A stretch of 64,000 nucleotides of DNA from JAXMBX01 sp046349635 (lineage in GTDB: Bacteria > Planctomycetota > Planctomycetia > Planctomycetales > Planctomycetaceae): positions 53,398-117,397 of the forward strand of contig JAXMBX010000008.1 in NCBI GenBank assembly GCA_046349635.1, read 5' to 3'. Of this stretch, positions 26,486 through 34,256 are shown piece after piece. A program made the position numbers and the translations under genes. Every line of letters starts with the position of its first letter. Positions within the stretch are counted from its first letter, which is position 1. The notes beneath the pieces are model-generated. The model saw only the letters and a program-made list of their open reading frames with translations, did no database searches and was not told where the DNA came from.

Positions 26486-28023
26486 CCGCGAAAACAATGT
26501 GGGGACTGGCGATCGTCCTGCTGGCGATTCCCTACCTGCTGCTGGGAGCGGCAGGGGGAATGTGGCTGTATGAGACCGGCTGGGGGCTTCCCTGGCTCTG
26601 CCTCGCGGGATTTCTGGGAATCACCGCCTCGCTGATCGTCCGGAACGTCCGCAAGCGGGAGAATCCGAAACTCTCAGAGTATGTCTCCGCTGCCGGTTCC
26701 TGGCCACCGGCGGGGCGGGAGGCGTGGGCCGAAATGGAGGCCCTTTCAGATCAGTATCGCAACGGCGAGCGGACAATCGCGACGCCGGAAGACCTGCTCC
26801 CCGTCATGCGAGAGATCTTGGAACTCGCCGCGAAAAAATTCCATCCCAAATCCAGGCAGCCTCTCCTGGAAGTTCCCCTTCCGCATGTGATGCTGGTTGT
26901 GGAACTGGTTTCCCGCGACCTGAAGCAGATCCTGCAGGAGAAAATCCCCGGCGCGCACATTCTGACGATTCACGACCTGCAGCGCCTCCAGCAAATGGCG
27001 AGCTGGCTCCCGGTGATGTCCCAGCTTTATCGGGGCGTGATGTTTGCGATCAATCCAGCCTCCGGGATCGCGCGTGAAATCGGTTCTTATGCCCAGGGAC
27101 AACTTCTGGATCTTTCTTCGGAAGAGTTAAAACGCTGGCTGCTGCAACTGGCGGTCCGCAAGACCGGGTATTACGCCATCGAACTTTACAGCGGCCATCT
27201 GCTGTTGAGTGAACTCGCCCCGCACGATCTCACCAGTCCGCAGACGAGACGCGATCAGAGTGATATCGACAAACGGGACACACACCTCCGCAACGAACCA
27301 TTGCGGATCATGGTCCTGGGGCAAGTGAAAGCGGGGAAGTCGAGCCTGATCAATGCCTTGTTTGGCGAAGTAAAGTCCGCTGTTGACACCGTTCCCCGCA
27401 CCGCCCACCTGGAACCGTTCTCGCTCGAACGGGACGGAGAATTCCGGGCCGTCATTTTCGACTCCGCGGGTTACGCGATGGCGGACCATGCCACCGTTGC
27501 CCGGGAAGTCACCGCCGCGGTCGGAAACATTGATTTGATCCTCTGGGTTTGCTCGGCTGTCTCTGCGGCGCGCCAGGTCGATCGGCAGTTGATGCTCGAC
27601 CTGCGGGAGACCTGGGTCAAAACTCCCGACCGGGAATTTCCCCCCATCGTCGTCGTGCTGACGCACATCGATCAGCTCCGCCCGTTGCGCGAATGGTCTC
27701 CTCCCTACGATCTCCGCAACGAAGAGAGTGAAAAAGTCCGGAACATCCGGGGGGCACTGCAGCAGGTCGCCGCCGACCTGCAGATCGCCCCGTCACTCGT
27801 CATTCCGGTCTGTCTCGCACCCGGCGAGACCTACAACGTCGAGGATGGTGTCATGACCACGGTGAACAGCACCCTGAGCGATGCCCGTCGCCTGCAGTGG
27901 CAGCGGTGTCTCCGAGAGTACCGGGACCAGGACTTCTGGGATCGCCTCTGGAAGCAGACCCAGGGGGCCGGACAGGTTCTTTGGGATGCAACCTGGTCGC
28001 TGATGGATCGTCCCCGATCCTGA
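26482..28023 (+). CDS. Membrane GTPase, Era/HSR1-like
   Basis: A 513-residue protein with two hydrophobic segments at the N-terminus (about residues 6-30 and 34-52), a helical middle part, and a GTPase domain from about residue 274. G1 is GQVKAGKS at residues 280-287, G3 is DSAG at 327-330, and G4 is THID at 394-397, preceded by PPIVVVL. Such proteins resemble the YcjX/YfjP/HSR1 group, whose roles are poorly known. The start ATG overlaps the stop of the previous GTPase, which makes co-translation very likely. It is the last gene of the permease-GTPase-GTPase cluster. Confidence 0.82.
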   Translation: MTAKTMWGLAIVLLAIPYLLLGAAGGMWLYETGWGLPWLCLAGFLGITASLIVRNVRKRENPKLSEYVSAAGSWPPAGREAWAEMEALSDQYRNGERTIATPEDLLPVMREILELAAKKFHPKSRQPLLEVPLPHVMLVVELVSRDLKQILQEKIPGAHILTIHDLQRLQQMASWLPVMSQLYRGVMFAINPASGIAREIGSYAQGQLLDLSSEELKRWLLQLAVRKTGYYAIELYSGHLLLSELAPHDLTSPQTRRDQSDIDKRDTHLRNEPLRIMVLGQVKAGKSSLINALFGEVKSAVDTVPRTAHLEPFSLERDGEFRAVIFDSAGYAMADHATVAREVTAAVGNIDLILWVCSAVSAARQVDRQLMLDLRETWVKTPDREFPPIVVVLTHIDQLRPLREWSPPYDLRNEESEKVRNIRGALQQVAADLQIAPSLVIPVCLAPGETYNVEDGVMTTVNSTLSDARRLQWQRCLREYRDQDFWDRLWKQTQGAGQVLWDATWSLMDRPRS

Positions 28024-28204
28024 AAGCTGCACCCTAAAACCCCTCTAAACCGCACAGAGAGAACAGGGCGCCGGGACTTTCGAAATATTAAGACGAAATC
28101 GGCTCGTAAAATGCCTAATAACGCTGCCGCGTCTATTTCATGTGTCAGACTTGCGTTGGTCTTCGCAGCTCGCAGTTATTTCCCCATCCAAAAGGACAGA
28201 TGTC

Positions 28205-28522
28205 GTGCAACAGATTCTGGAAAAAGTCGCCCTCCTGGCGCGGGAATCTCATACGCACCTTCACCGCTTCGAGCCCATCCTCTCGGAAGACTGGAATTCG
28301 GAGAAATGTCTGTACCGCCTGCAGGCACAAGGGGACTTCCAGGAAGTTTCCCGGCTTTGCGATTCCCTCGAACTGACCCCTCTGTTTGAAGTCGAGGGGC
28401 TGACGTTGCACGGCGACCAGAACGACAAGAGTCGCGGAATCGGCGTGGAGATTCTGCTGCAAGTTCTGGCGGAACGCTGCATGCCTGTGGAGGCCGCTTC
28501 AGGCTCGGACTCGAGTTGCTAA
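28205..28522 (+). CDS. Hypothetical protein, 105 residues
   Basis: A small soluble protein of unknown function. The sequence is mainly helical, with HLHRFEPILSEDW and a C-terminal helix GVEILLQVLAERCMPVE, and no membrane segment or known motif. The start is taken as GTG at 28205, because AAGGA lies ten bases before it; an in-frame start at 28142 would add 21 residues lacking similar support. It follows the second GTPase by 181 bases, so it may have its own promoter. It converges on the charged protein gene with 35 bases between. It may be a lineage-specific protein. Confidence 0.5.
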   Translation: MQQILEKVALLARESHTHLHRFEPILSEDWNSEKCLYRLQAQGDFQEVSRLCDSLELTPLFEVEGLTLHGDQNDKSRGIGVEILLQVLAERCMPVEAASGSDSSC

Positions 28523-28557
28523 GCAGGGATCACAAACAGGGTTCAGTCCATTGCGCT

Positions 28558-30072
28558 TCAAGAGCGCGGTTCGGACCGTCCCGAGCCACTCCCGCCGCTC
28601 CCCCCACGTCCACCCCGACCACGACGGCGAGGACGTCCACGCGGCTTGTCTCCGCTGCCGGTCTCGCGACTGGCGGATTCACGGCTGCCGGATTCTCGCG
28701 ACGAACCTTCCCCCTGCGGAGGACGGGAACGGCGCGGCGATGAACCGGAGCTTCCTCCACGCGGTGCTGACGAACGACGGGGAGCAGGACGTTCTTCCCG
28801 GTCGTAATCCGAGTCCCGATCGCTTCCGGAACCTTCGACGAGCGAAGGATTCAGCATGTACGAAATTGCTTCTTCCCACGTCGGGACGTCCCGATAGCTG
28901 GGGATGGGCTCGAGATCGTCATCATCCTCTTCTTCCTCCAGATCCTCGTCGAAGTCATCCTCTTCGCGTTCACTGACGGGACGCGGAGGAGGAGCGGCCT
29001 CACGGCGGGGCTGGGGGGGACGTTCTTCATCGCGGCGACTACGGCGTTCTTCCGAATCACCCCGACGGCCTCGTCCCCGTGAGCGTTCGGAGCGCTCTTC
29101 ACGGTGTCCTTCCTCTTCGTCCCGGTCGCGGCGTTCCGCCACTGGGGCAGACCGTTCATGACGGGGAGGAGGGGCGGCTTCAGAATCCTCGTCGTCATTC
29201 CAATCGGACAGAGGATCGTCATTCAGTTCTGGTTCATCGACTTCATCGGCGGAAGCACTTTGCGGCTGCGAAGCCGAGGTGGGACCACCGGTTTTGGAAC
29301 GGCGGCGACGGCGACGACGCTTGCGGGGCTCGCCACCCGATTCCTCGGAATCCTCGTCATGCGAGGCGGGATCGGCCGTGGAAATCGATTCTTCCAACAC
29401 CTCTTCCTCGTCAATCGCAAAACCAAATTCCTCGTCCTCAATGGGCGGAGGAGCGGGGCGCTTGCTCGCAGCCTGCGGTGGACGCTGACGCGTTTCTTCG
29501 CGGGACTCTCCGCGTGATTCGCTGCGGGAGGATTCGCTGCGGGCAGATTCACCGCGGCCCGACTCACGGCGCGGACCGCGGTCACGATCCCGGCCACCCC
29601 GACGGTCGTCTCGACCGCCTCGTTCGCGATCTCCACGGGGCTGGCGTTCCGCTCGGGGTTCTCTTTCCCCACGCGGTTCCCGTTCCTCTCGACGGCCTCT
29701 TTCCGGGCGTTCGGAGCGGGGTTCCCGTTCAGCGCGCGGAGTGGACTCACGAGTTTCGGATGTCGCACTTTCCGCAGCGGGTTTCTTCGGAGTTTCCTGC
29801 CAGTCCCAGTCCGACAAGGCATCCCAGTAAGAGTCGTCGGATTCGGAGGGAGGTGGAGTCTCAGAACGGCGTTCGACCGCTGCCGGCTCGATGGTTTCAT
29901 AGGTGGGGGGAGCGACGACCGGGGCGCGTTCCGGTTCTTCCGCGACCGGCTTCTGCGGTGCGGGAGCGGGCTCCTTCGGCGGGGCCGGTTTCGGAGGAAC
30001 TTCAATCCCCAGAAGATCTTCGGCCAAGGAGTCCCACGGGTCGTCATCAAAATTGGAGGTGTTTGTATTCAT
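28558..30072 (-). CDS. Highly charged, low-complexity protein with RGG-like C-terminus
   Basis: A 504-residue protein, almost wholly disordered by composition. The N-terminus has a short acidic motif (DDDPWDSLAEDLLGIE), then a Pro-rich part. A long Arg/Glu/Ser-rich stretch follows, then Asp/Glu blocks with RRKRRRRRRR-type basic patches. Near residue 400 comes one ordered-looking segment (SYRDVPTWEEAISYMLNPSL). The C-terminus is Gly/Arg-rich (GRPRRRGRGGRGG). Basic and RGG-type tails bind RNA or DNA in many proteins, so a nucleic-acid role is possible, but this is inference. The ATG at 30072 is used. The opposite strand carries a long open frame across the same bases, explained by the skewed composition of this gene. 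Confidence 0.75.
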   Translation of the reverse strand: MNTNTSNFDDDPWDSLAEDLLGIEVPPKPAPPKEPAPAPQKPVAEEPERAPVVAPPTYETIEPAAVERRSETPPPSESDDSYWDALSDWDWQETPKKPAAESATSETRESTPRAEREPRSERPERGRREEREPRGEREPRAERQPRGDRERGGRDDRRGGRDRDRGPRRESGRGESARSESSRSESRGESREETRQRPPQAASKRPAPPPIEDEEFGFAIDEEEVLEESISTADPASHDEDSEESGGEPRKRRRRRRRSKTGGPTSASQPQSASADEVDEPELNDDPLSDWNDDEDSEAAPPPRHERSAPVAERRDRDEEEGHREERSERSRGRGRRGDSEERRSRRDEERPPQPRREAAPPPRPVSEREEDDFDEDLEEEEDDDDLEPIPSYRDVPTWEEAISYMLNPSLVEGSGSDRDSDYDREERPAPRRSSAPRGGSSGSSPRRSRPPQGEGSSRESGSRESASRETGSGDKPRGRPRRRGRGGRGGSGGSGSGRSEPRS

Positions 30073-30357
30073 CCAATCAGGCTAGCCGGAACAGGATTGA
30101 CTTTCAAGATCCTCAACGCCTGCTCCTCCGGCCACACAATGTCCGATTCCACAGCACATCTGACCTTAACGTTTTACGCAACCCCCTTTACACATCAAAG
30201 GTTACAACTTTCTTCAGAAACCAGCCGGGGGTTATAAACTGGCCCGAAAGAAGAGTTCCGCTGGATTTCAGCCTACTTGGTACGATAATTCCCCCGTCCT
30301 GCTGACAGGAGCATGGAAAGTGTCCGCCACCAGGACAGAAGTTACCGAGGTATTGCC

Positions 30358-31263
30358 ATGGCCGACGAATACGCACTCAAGATCGATCCACCGGTGAATC
30401 AGGGGGCCACATCGACCAGAACCCCGAAACCCGTGCCGATCTCCCGTTCGGGTGTCCAGCCACGACGCGGCTTTCCTGCGCATGTTTGGGACGGGATCCT
30501 TTGCGTGTTGCCGATCAGTCTGTTTGCCGGAGCGTGCGCGCTCGTGGTTGCGGTCCAGCACCCGCCCGACTTTTACGCCGCCGCCATCAAATCCCTCCCT
30601 CCCCCCCAACGACGACAGGCGCTCGCCCAGGAAGTGGAGAAAAAACGGGAGGCTCTCCTGGCCGCTCCCGCGAATCAGCCAGAGTGGGCCCTCGAACTGA
30701 CCGAAGAACAGATCAACAGTTGGTTCGCCGAACGGTTCGGGGACACGGAGCTCGAAGGGCTCGCGGATATCTCCGATCCCCGATTGCAGATTCATCCCGG
30801 CCTGCTGCAAGTGGGAGTGAAATCCAGGGAATTTAACAGCGTCCTCAGCTTTGATCTTCGTCCCACCGTCACCGGGCCACGGCAGCTCACCTTCAAGATC
30901 GAAGCCTTGCGCAGCGGCGTGGTCCCCCTCCCCATCTCTCAGATTGAACTTCCCCCCACGGGAGATATCGAGGGTGACGGCTGGAAACTCCGCTGGAAAC
31001 ACGATCCCAAGCAACAGACTCTGATCCTCGACTGGGACGCCGGTCAACAGGGAGTGCTCTCCGACTGGAAAACAATCGACCTGCAGGAAAAACATCTGGC
31101 GATCAGCGGAAAACTCCCTGAAACCAAACCCGCTTCCATCGCGACGCAACCCGCACCCGCATCCGACACGGGGAGCGCCACCGAAAAGAAACCTGACCCG
31201 GAGAACAAACCCACGGCTGAATCCGCAGAGAAACCGGCAGAACCTCCCGCGAAACAACCCTGA
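30358..31263 (+). CDS. Hypothetical membrane-anchored protein, 301 residues
   Basis: An N-terminal cytoplasmic tail of about 40 residues precedes one membrane segment (about residues 43-66, ILCVLPISLFAGACALVVAV). A globular part of about 190 residues follows (WALELTEEQINSWFAERFG, LQIHPGLLQVGVKSREF, LTFKIEALRSGVVPLPI), then a Pro/Glu/Lys-rich tail. The globular part alternates strands in a way that resembles lipid- or membrane-associated beta domains, but I recognise no family. ATG 30358 is chosen because CGAGG lies shortly before it; ATG 30313 would add 15 polar residues. It converges with the next gene, leaving one base between the stop codons. Confidence 0.65.
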   Translation: MADEYALKIDPPVNQGATSTRTPKPVPISRSGVQPRRGFPAHVWDGILCVLPISLFAGACALVVAVQHPPDFYAAAIKSLPPPQRRQALAQEVEKKREALLAAPANQPEWALELTEEQINSWFAERFGDTELEGLADISDPRLQIHPGLLQVGVKSREFNSVLSFDLRPTVTGPRQLTFKIEALRSGVVPLPISQIELPPTGDIEGDGWKLRWKHDPKQQTLILDWDAGQQGVLSDWKTIDLQEKHLAISGKLPETKPASIATQPAPASDTGSATEKKPDPENKPTAESAEKPAEPPAKQP

Positions 31264-31264
31264 G

Positions 31265-31630
31265 TCAGTTCGCTCCATTGGCCGGCTGATACAGATATTC
31301 CCACTCCACATTTCCGATGCGCGTGAGCAGGATTCTTCCCTGCAGGCCTGATCCACTCAGCTTCAATTCCATCCGATCGGGCCGATTATCGATCCACTCA
31401 TACATTCCCGTCTGCCACACATGCACTTCGCCCCGGTCCCCGCTCAAAGGGCCTTCATAGTCGAGATAGATACGACGATGATCGACCAGTGCCTCCGCGG
31501 ATTGGGGGATCTCCGAATCGGGGGCCAGTAGCAAGCGCCAGGTGCGCAACCCCTCCGTCGGGGACCGTTCCAGGAAGAGATCCCAATGGGGAAACGGGTG
31601 ATCGTGAGTGGACATCGTATAGCGCAGCAT
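31265..31630 (-). CDS. Stand-alone LigD N-terminal (3'-phosphoesterase)-like protein
   Basis: A 121-residue protein that matches in outline the 3'-phosphoesterase domain found at one end of bacterial NHEJ ligase LigD. It starts MLRYTMSTHDHPFPHWDLFLE, like the R-Y-V-x-x-H-D-x-x-x-x-H-x-D-x-x-L-E opening of that domain. YLDYEGPLSGDRGEVHVWQTG corresponds to the D-x-E-G-x-x-x-G-x-x-G-x-V-x-x-W-D-x-G core. LigD phosphoesterase removes 3'-phosphate and ribonucleotides at DNA ends. No Ku, ligase or polymerase domain is nearby, so its role may differ. The ATG at 31630 has AAGG seven bases before it and aligns with the domain start. It is divergent from glnA. Confidence 0.65.
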   Translation of the reverse strand: MLRYTMSTHDHPFPHWDLFLERSPTEGLRTWRLLLAPDSEIPQSAEALVDHRRIYLDYEGPLSGDRGEVHVWQTGMYEWIDNRPDRMELKLSGSGLQGRILLTRIGNVEWEYLYQPANGAN

Positions 31631-31649
31631 CGTTTTACCTTGCGGAAAA

Positions 31650-31687
31650 CACCTGTCGAAAACCTTAACTTTTCGGCAGGACAGGTG
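31650..31687 (+). promoter_or_regulatory. Hairpin in the glnA upstream region
   Basis: CACCTGT(C) at 31650-31657 pairs with GACAGGTG at 31680-31687, and CGAAAA at 31657-31662 pairs with TTTTCG at 31670-31675, leaving GCAG as a four-base bulge on one side. It lies between the divergent LigD-like gene and glnA, 77 bases before the glnA ATG. It could be an operator or an RNA leader structure. No classical sigma54 promoter was found. Confidence 0.4.
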
Positions 31688-31764
31688 GAACTTTCCCCCT
31701 CTCTCTATCAGAATAAAGGTTCCGAGGCGCGGTCGCAGCGTCTAACCCACCAGGAAAGAGATTC

Positions 31765-33177
31765 ATGACCCCTAGAGAAGTGCTTGCTCTCTGTCGCGAA
31801 CGGGATATTCGCGCTGTCGACCTGCGGTTTATGGACTTTCCCGGAACGCAAAAGCATTTCACGATCCCCGTCCAACTGTTGACCGAGGGGAGCTTTGAGG
31901 CGGGGTTTGGGTTCGATGGCTCCTCCATCCGGGGCTGGAAGGCGATCAACGAGAGCGACATGCTGGTCGTCCCCCAGGCGGAAACCGCCATGGTTGACCC
32001 CTTTATGAATGCCACCCTGGCGATCACCTGCAACATTCAGGATCCGATCACGCGCGAGGATTACCCCAAGGATCCGCGCAACGTGGCCCGCAAGGCCGAG
32101 AGCTTCATGAAGTCGACCGGCATCGCCGACCAGGCTTACTTTGGCCTGGAGGCGGAATTCTTCGTCTTCGATGATGTCCGCTTCGATCAGAACGAACACG
32201 AGTGCTACTACCATATCGACAGCGTGGAAGGGGAATGGAACCGGGGTAAAGCCGCCCCCTCGGGAAACCGGGGCTATTCCATCCGCTACAAGGAGGGGTA
32301 CTTTCCCATGCCCCCCGCCGACACCCTGCAGGATCTGCGGACGGAGATTCTGTCGACGCTGATGGATTGCGGCATTCCGGTGGAGAACCAGCACCACGAA
32401 GTGGCGACGGCCGGGCAATGTGAAGTCGGCCTGAAATACCAGACGCCGGTCAAGATGGCGGACCATCTCCTCACCTACAAATATGTCGTCAAAAACCTCG
32501 CCAAGAAATACGGTAAGACGGCGACCTTCATGCCCAAGCCTCTCTGGAACGACAACGGCTCGGGCATGCACGTCAACTTCTCCCTCTGGAAGAACCAGGA
32601 ACCACTCTTTTCCGGCTCGGAATATGCCGGACTGAGCCGGACCGCCCTGTATGCCATTGGCGGGATTCTGAAACATGCTCACAGCCTGATGGCGTTCTGC
32701 TGTCCAACGACGAACAGCTACAAGCGGCTGGTTCCGGGCTTCGAAGCACCGGTCAATCTCACCTATAGCAGCCGTAATCGTTCCGCGGCGATCCGCATCC
32801 CCGTCTACAGCCACACCCCTGCCAGTAAGCGGATCGAATTCCGCTGTCCGGACGGTTCCTCCAACGGTTATCTGGCAGTCGCGGCCACCTTGATGGCCGC
32901 CCTGGATGGTATTCAGAACCGGATCGACCCCGGCCCGCCTCTTGATAAGGATATGTATGACCTCGATCCCGAGGAACTGACGCAGTTCCCGCAGACCCCG
33001 CGCCTGCTGGATGAATCGCTGCAGGCCCTGCAAGACGATCATGAATACCTGCTGCGTGGGGACGTCTTCACTGAAGACGTCATTGATACGTGGATCTGGT
33101 ACAAGACGGAGTACGAAGTAGAGGCGCTCCGCCAGCGCCCCCATCCGTTCGAATTTGCGCTGTACTACGACGTGTGA
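31765..33177 (+). CDS. glnA: Glutamine synthetase, type I
   Basis: Catalyses ATP-dependent condensation of glutamate and ammonia to glutamine in the cytoplasm, as a dodecamer. The 470-residue length and motifs are typical: GFGFDGSSIRGW, EAEFFVFD, the NDNGSGMHVNFSLWK ammonia/glutamate region, and KRLVPGFEAPVNLTYSSRNRSAAIRIP. The adenylylation site is present: Tyr398 in MYDLDPEEL matches Tyr397 of the enterobacterial enzyme, so control by an adenylyltransferase is possible; neither GlnE nor PII is in this window. The ATG has AGGAAAGAG six bases before it. The last 13 bases overlap the truD 3' end, which is read on the other strand. Confidence 0.96.
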   Translation: MTPREVLALCRERDIRAVDLRFMDFPGTQKHFTIPVQLLTEGSFEAGFGFDGSSIRGWKAINESDMLVVPQAETAMVDPFMNATLAITCNIQDPITREDYPKDPRNVARKAESFMKSTGIADQAYFGLEAEFFVFDDVRFDQNEHECYYHIDSVEGEWNRGKAAPSGNRGYSIRYKEGYFPMPPADTLQDLRTEILSTLMDCGIPVENQHHEVATAGQCEVGLKYQTPVKMADHLLTYKYVVKNLAKKYGKTATFMPKPLWNDNGSGMHVNFSLWKNQEPLFSGSEYAGLSRTALYAIGGILKHAHSLMAFCCPTTNSYKRLVPGFEAPVNLTYSSRNRSAAIRIPVYSHTPASKRIEFRCPDGSSNGYLAVAATLMAALDGIQNRIDPGPPLDKDMYDLDPEELTQFPQTPRLLDESLQALQDDHEYLLRGDVFTEDVIDTWIWYKTEYEVEALRQRPHPFEFALYYDV

Positions 33178-34256
33178 GATTCTGCCTTCTGAAACTCCCG
33201 TAGGACGACCGTTGCGTAACAGCCCGATGGCAAATCGAATGCGAAGCAGAAGGTGCCTGGTTCCCGTTCCGTCACTTCGATCTTCAACGGCCGGATAAGG
33301 AGCGCGCGGCGGGTTCCGCTGGTGAGTTGCGGAAATTTTTCCCAGTGCGACGGTTCCAGTCCTGCTTGCCTTAACAAGGCGGTTTCGAACTCCAGCGCAG
33401 GCCCTTGCGGGGCTTTCATCTTTGGACCGAATATTGGGCCGGTCGTCACCACTTCCCCCGCATCAAACCGGGGCTGGTCCACGTCAGGCTCCGTCGAAAC
33501 AAACGGTCCCCCGCTCTGGCACACCTGCAACACGTCCCCCCGCTGCACTTGATGCAGCAGCCCTTTCTGCAGCCGCGCACTCAGGCAGGCGTTGAATAAT
33601 GCGGACTGGACCGACGAGAGGGACATTCGCAGCAGGAATTTCCTCCGCGCCGGAGGGATCTGGCGCGGGTCGAGCATCCCATTGAGCAGCCCCAGTCCCC
33701 AGCGGAGATTTTCAAAGTCCCGGCCGAAGCGTTGTTCGCCAAAATAGTTGGGGGCGCCGCGTATTTCCAACTGTTGAGCAATGGCTGCCGCTTGATCGAG
33801 GGAGCCGGTGACATCGCGCAAAGTGATCCGAAACTGGTTCCCTTTCAGGTGCCCCGTCCGGAGTTTGTTGCCGTGGCGGGCCGTGCGCAAAACCTGCACC
33901 TGATCCGACTCCAGATCGCGCACGCGCGACTCGACTTTCGCGGGGATCGACACATATTGCCGGGTGACCGCCTGCCGATCTTTCAGCCCCGCCATTCCGA
34001 TGTCGTTTCGCGAGATTGCGCACACCTTTGCAATCCGCTGGATCAACTCCTCCGCCGACAAGCCGGTCTTCTGGATCCAGACAAACAGATGCTCCCCGCT
34101 GCCGCACGGGTCATACGCCGGGATCTCCTCGACTTCGAAGTCGGACGGAGACTGTTTCAGTTCTCCTCCGATCCCCGGCAGGTCTGCAGTCAGGCAGGGA
34201 AGCGGCTCGAACAGGAACGCCGGCACATCAATCCGGGAGAGATCAACTCCACTCAT
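33165..34256 (-). CDS. truD: tRNA pseudouridine(13) synthase TruD
   Basis: Converts U13 of certain tRNAs to pseudouridine. The 363-residue protein has the TruD signature GMAGLKDRQAVTRQ, with Asp93 as catalytic residue, preceded by SPSDFEVEEIPAY and followed by KGNQFRITLRDV. The region NYFGEQRFGRDFENLRWG is also typical. Its start ATG overlaps the stop of the cobA-hemD gene by four bases (ATGA), so the two are coupled. Its last 13 bases overlap the end of glnA on the other strand. No signal peptide or membrane segment is present; the enzyme is cytoplasmic. Confidence 0.93.
   Translation of the reverse strand: MSGVDLSRIDVPAFLFEPLPCLTADLPGIGGELKQSPSDFEVEEIPAYDPCGSGEHLFVWIQKTGLSAEELIQRIAKVCAISRNDIGMAGLKDRQAVTRQYVSIPAKVESRVRDLESDQVQVLRTARHGNKLRTGHLKGNQFRITLRDVTGSLDQAAAIAQQLEIRGAPNYFGEQRFGRDFENLRWGLGLLNGMLDPRQIPPARRKFLLRMSLSSVQSALFNACLSARLQKGLLHQVQRGDVLQVCQSGGPFVSTEPDVDQPRFDAGEVVTTGPIFGPKMKAPQGPALEFETALLRQAGLEPSHWEKFPQLTSGTRRALLIRPLKIEVTEREPGTFCFAFDLPSGCYATVVLREFQKAESHTS

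Noticed and set aside
29079..30305. Plus-strand frame of 408 codons opposite the R/E-rich gene
   Set aside because: It mirrors the biased codons of the minus-strand gene; its translation has no domain and crosses the region of the next promoter.
31708..33144. Minus-strand frame of 478 codons opposite glnA
   Set aside because: glnA is unmistakable and the antisense translation has no family features.
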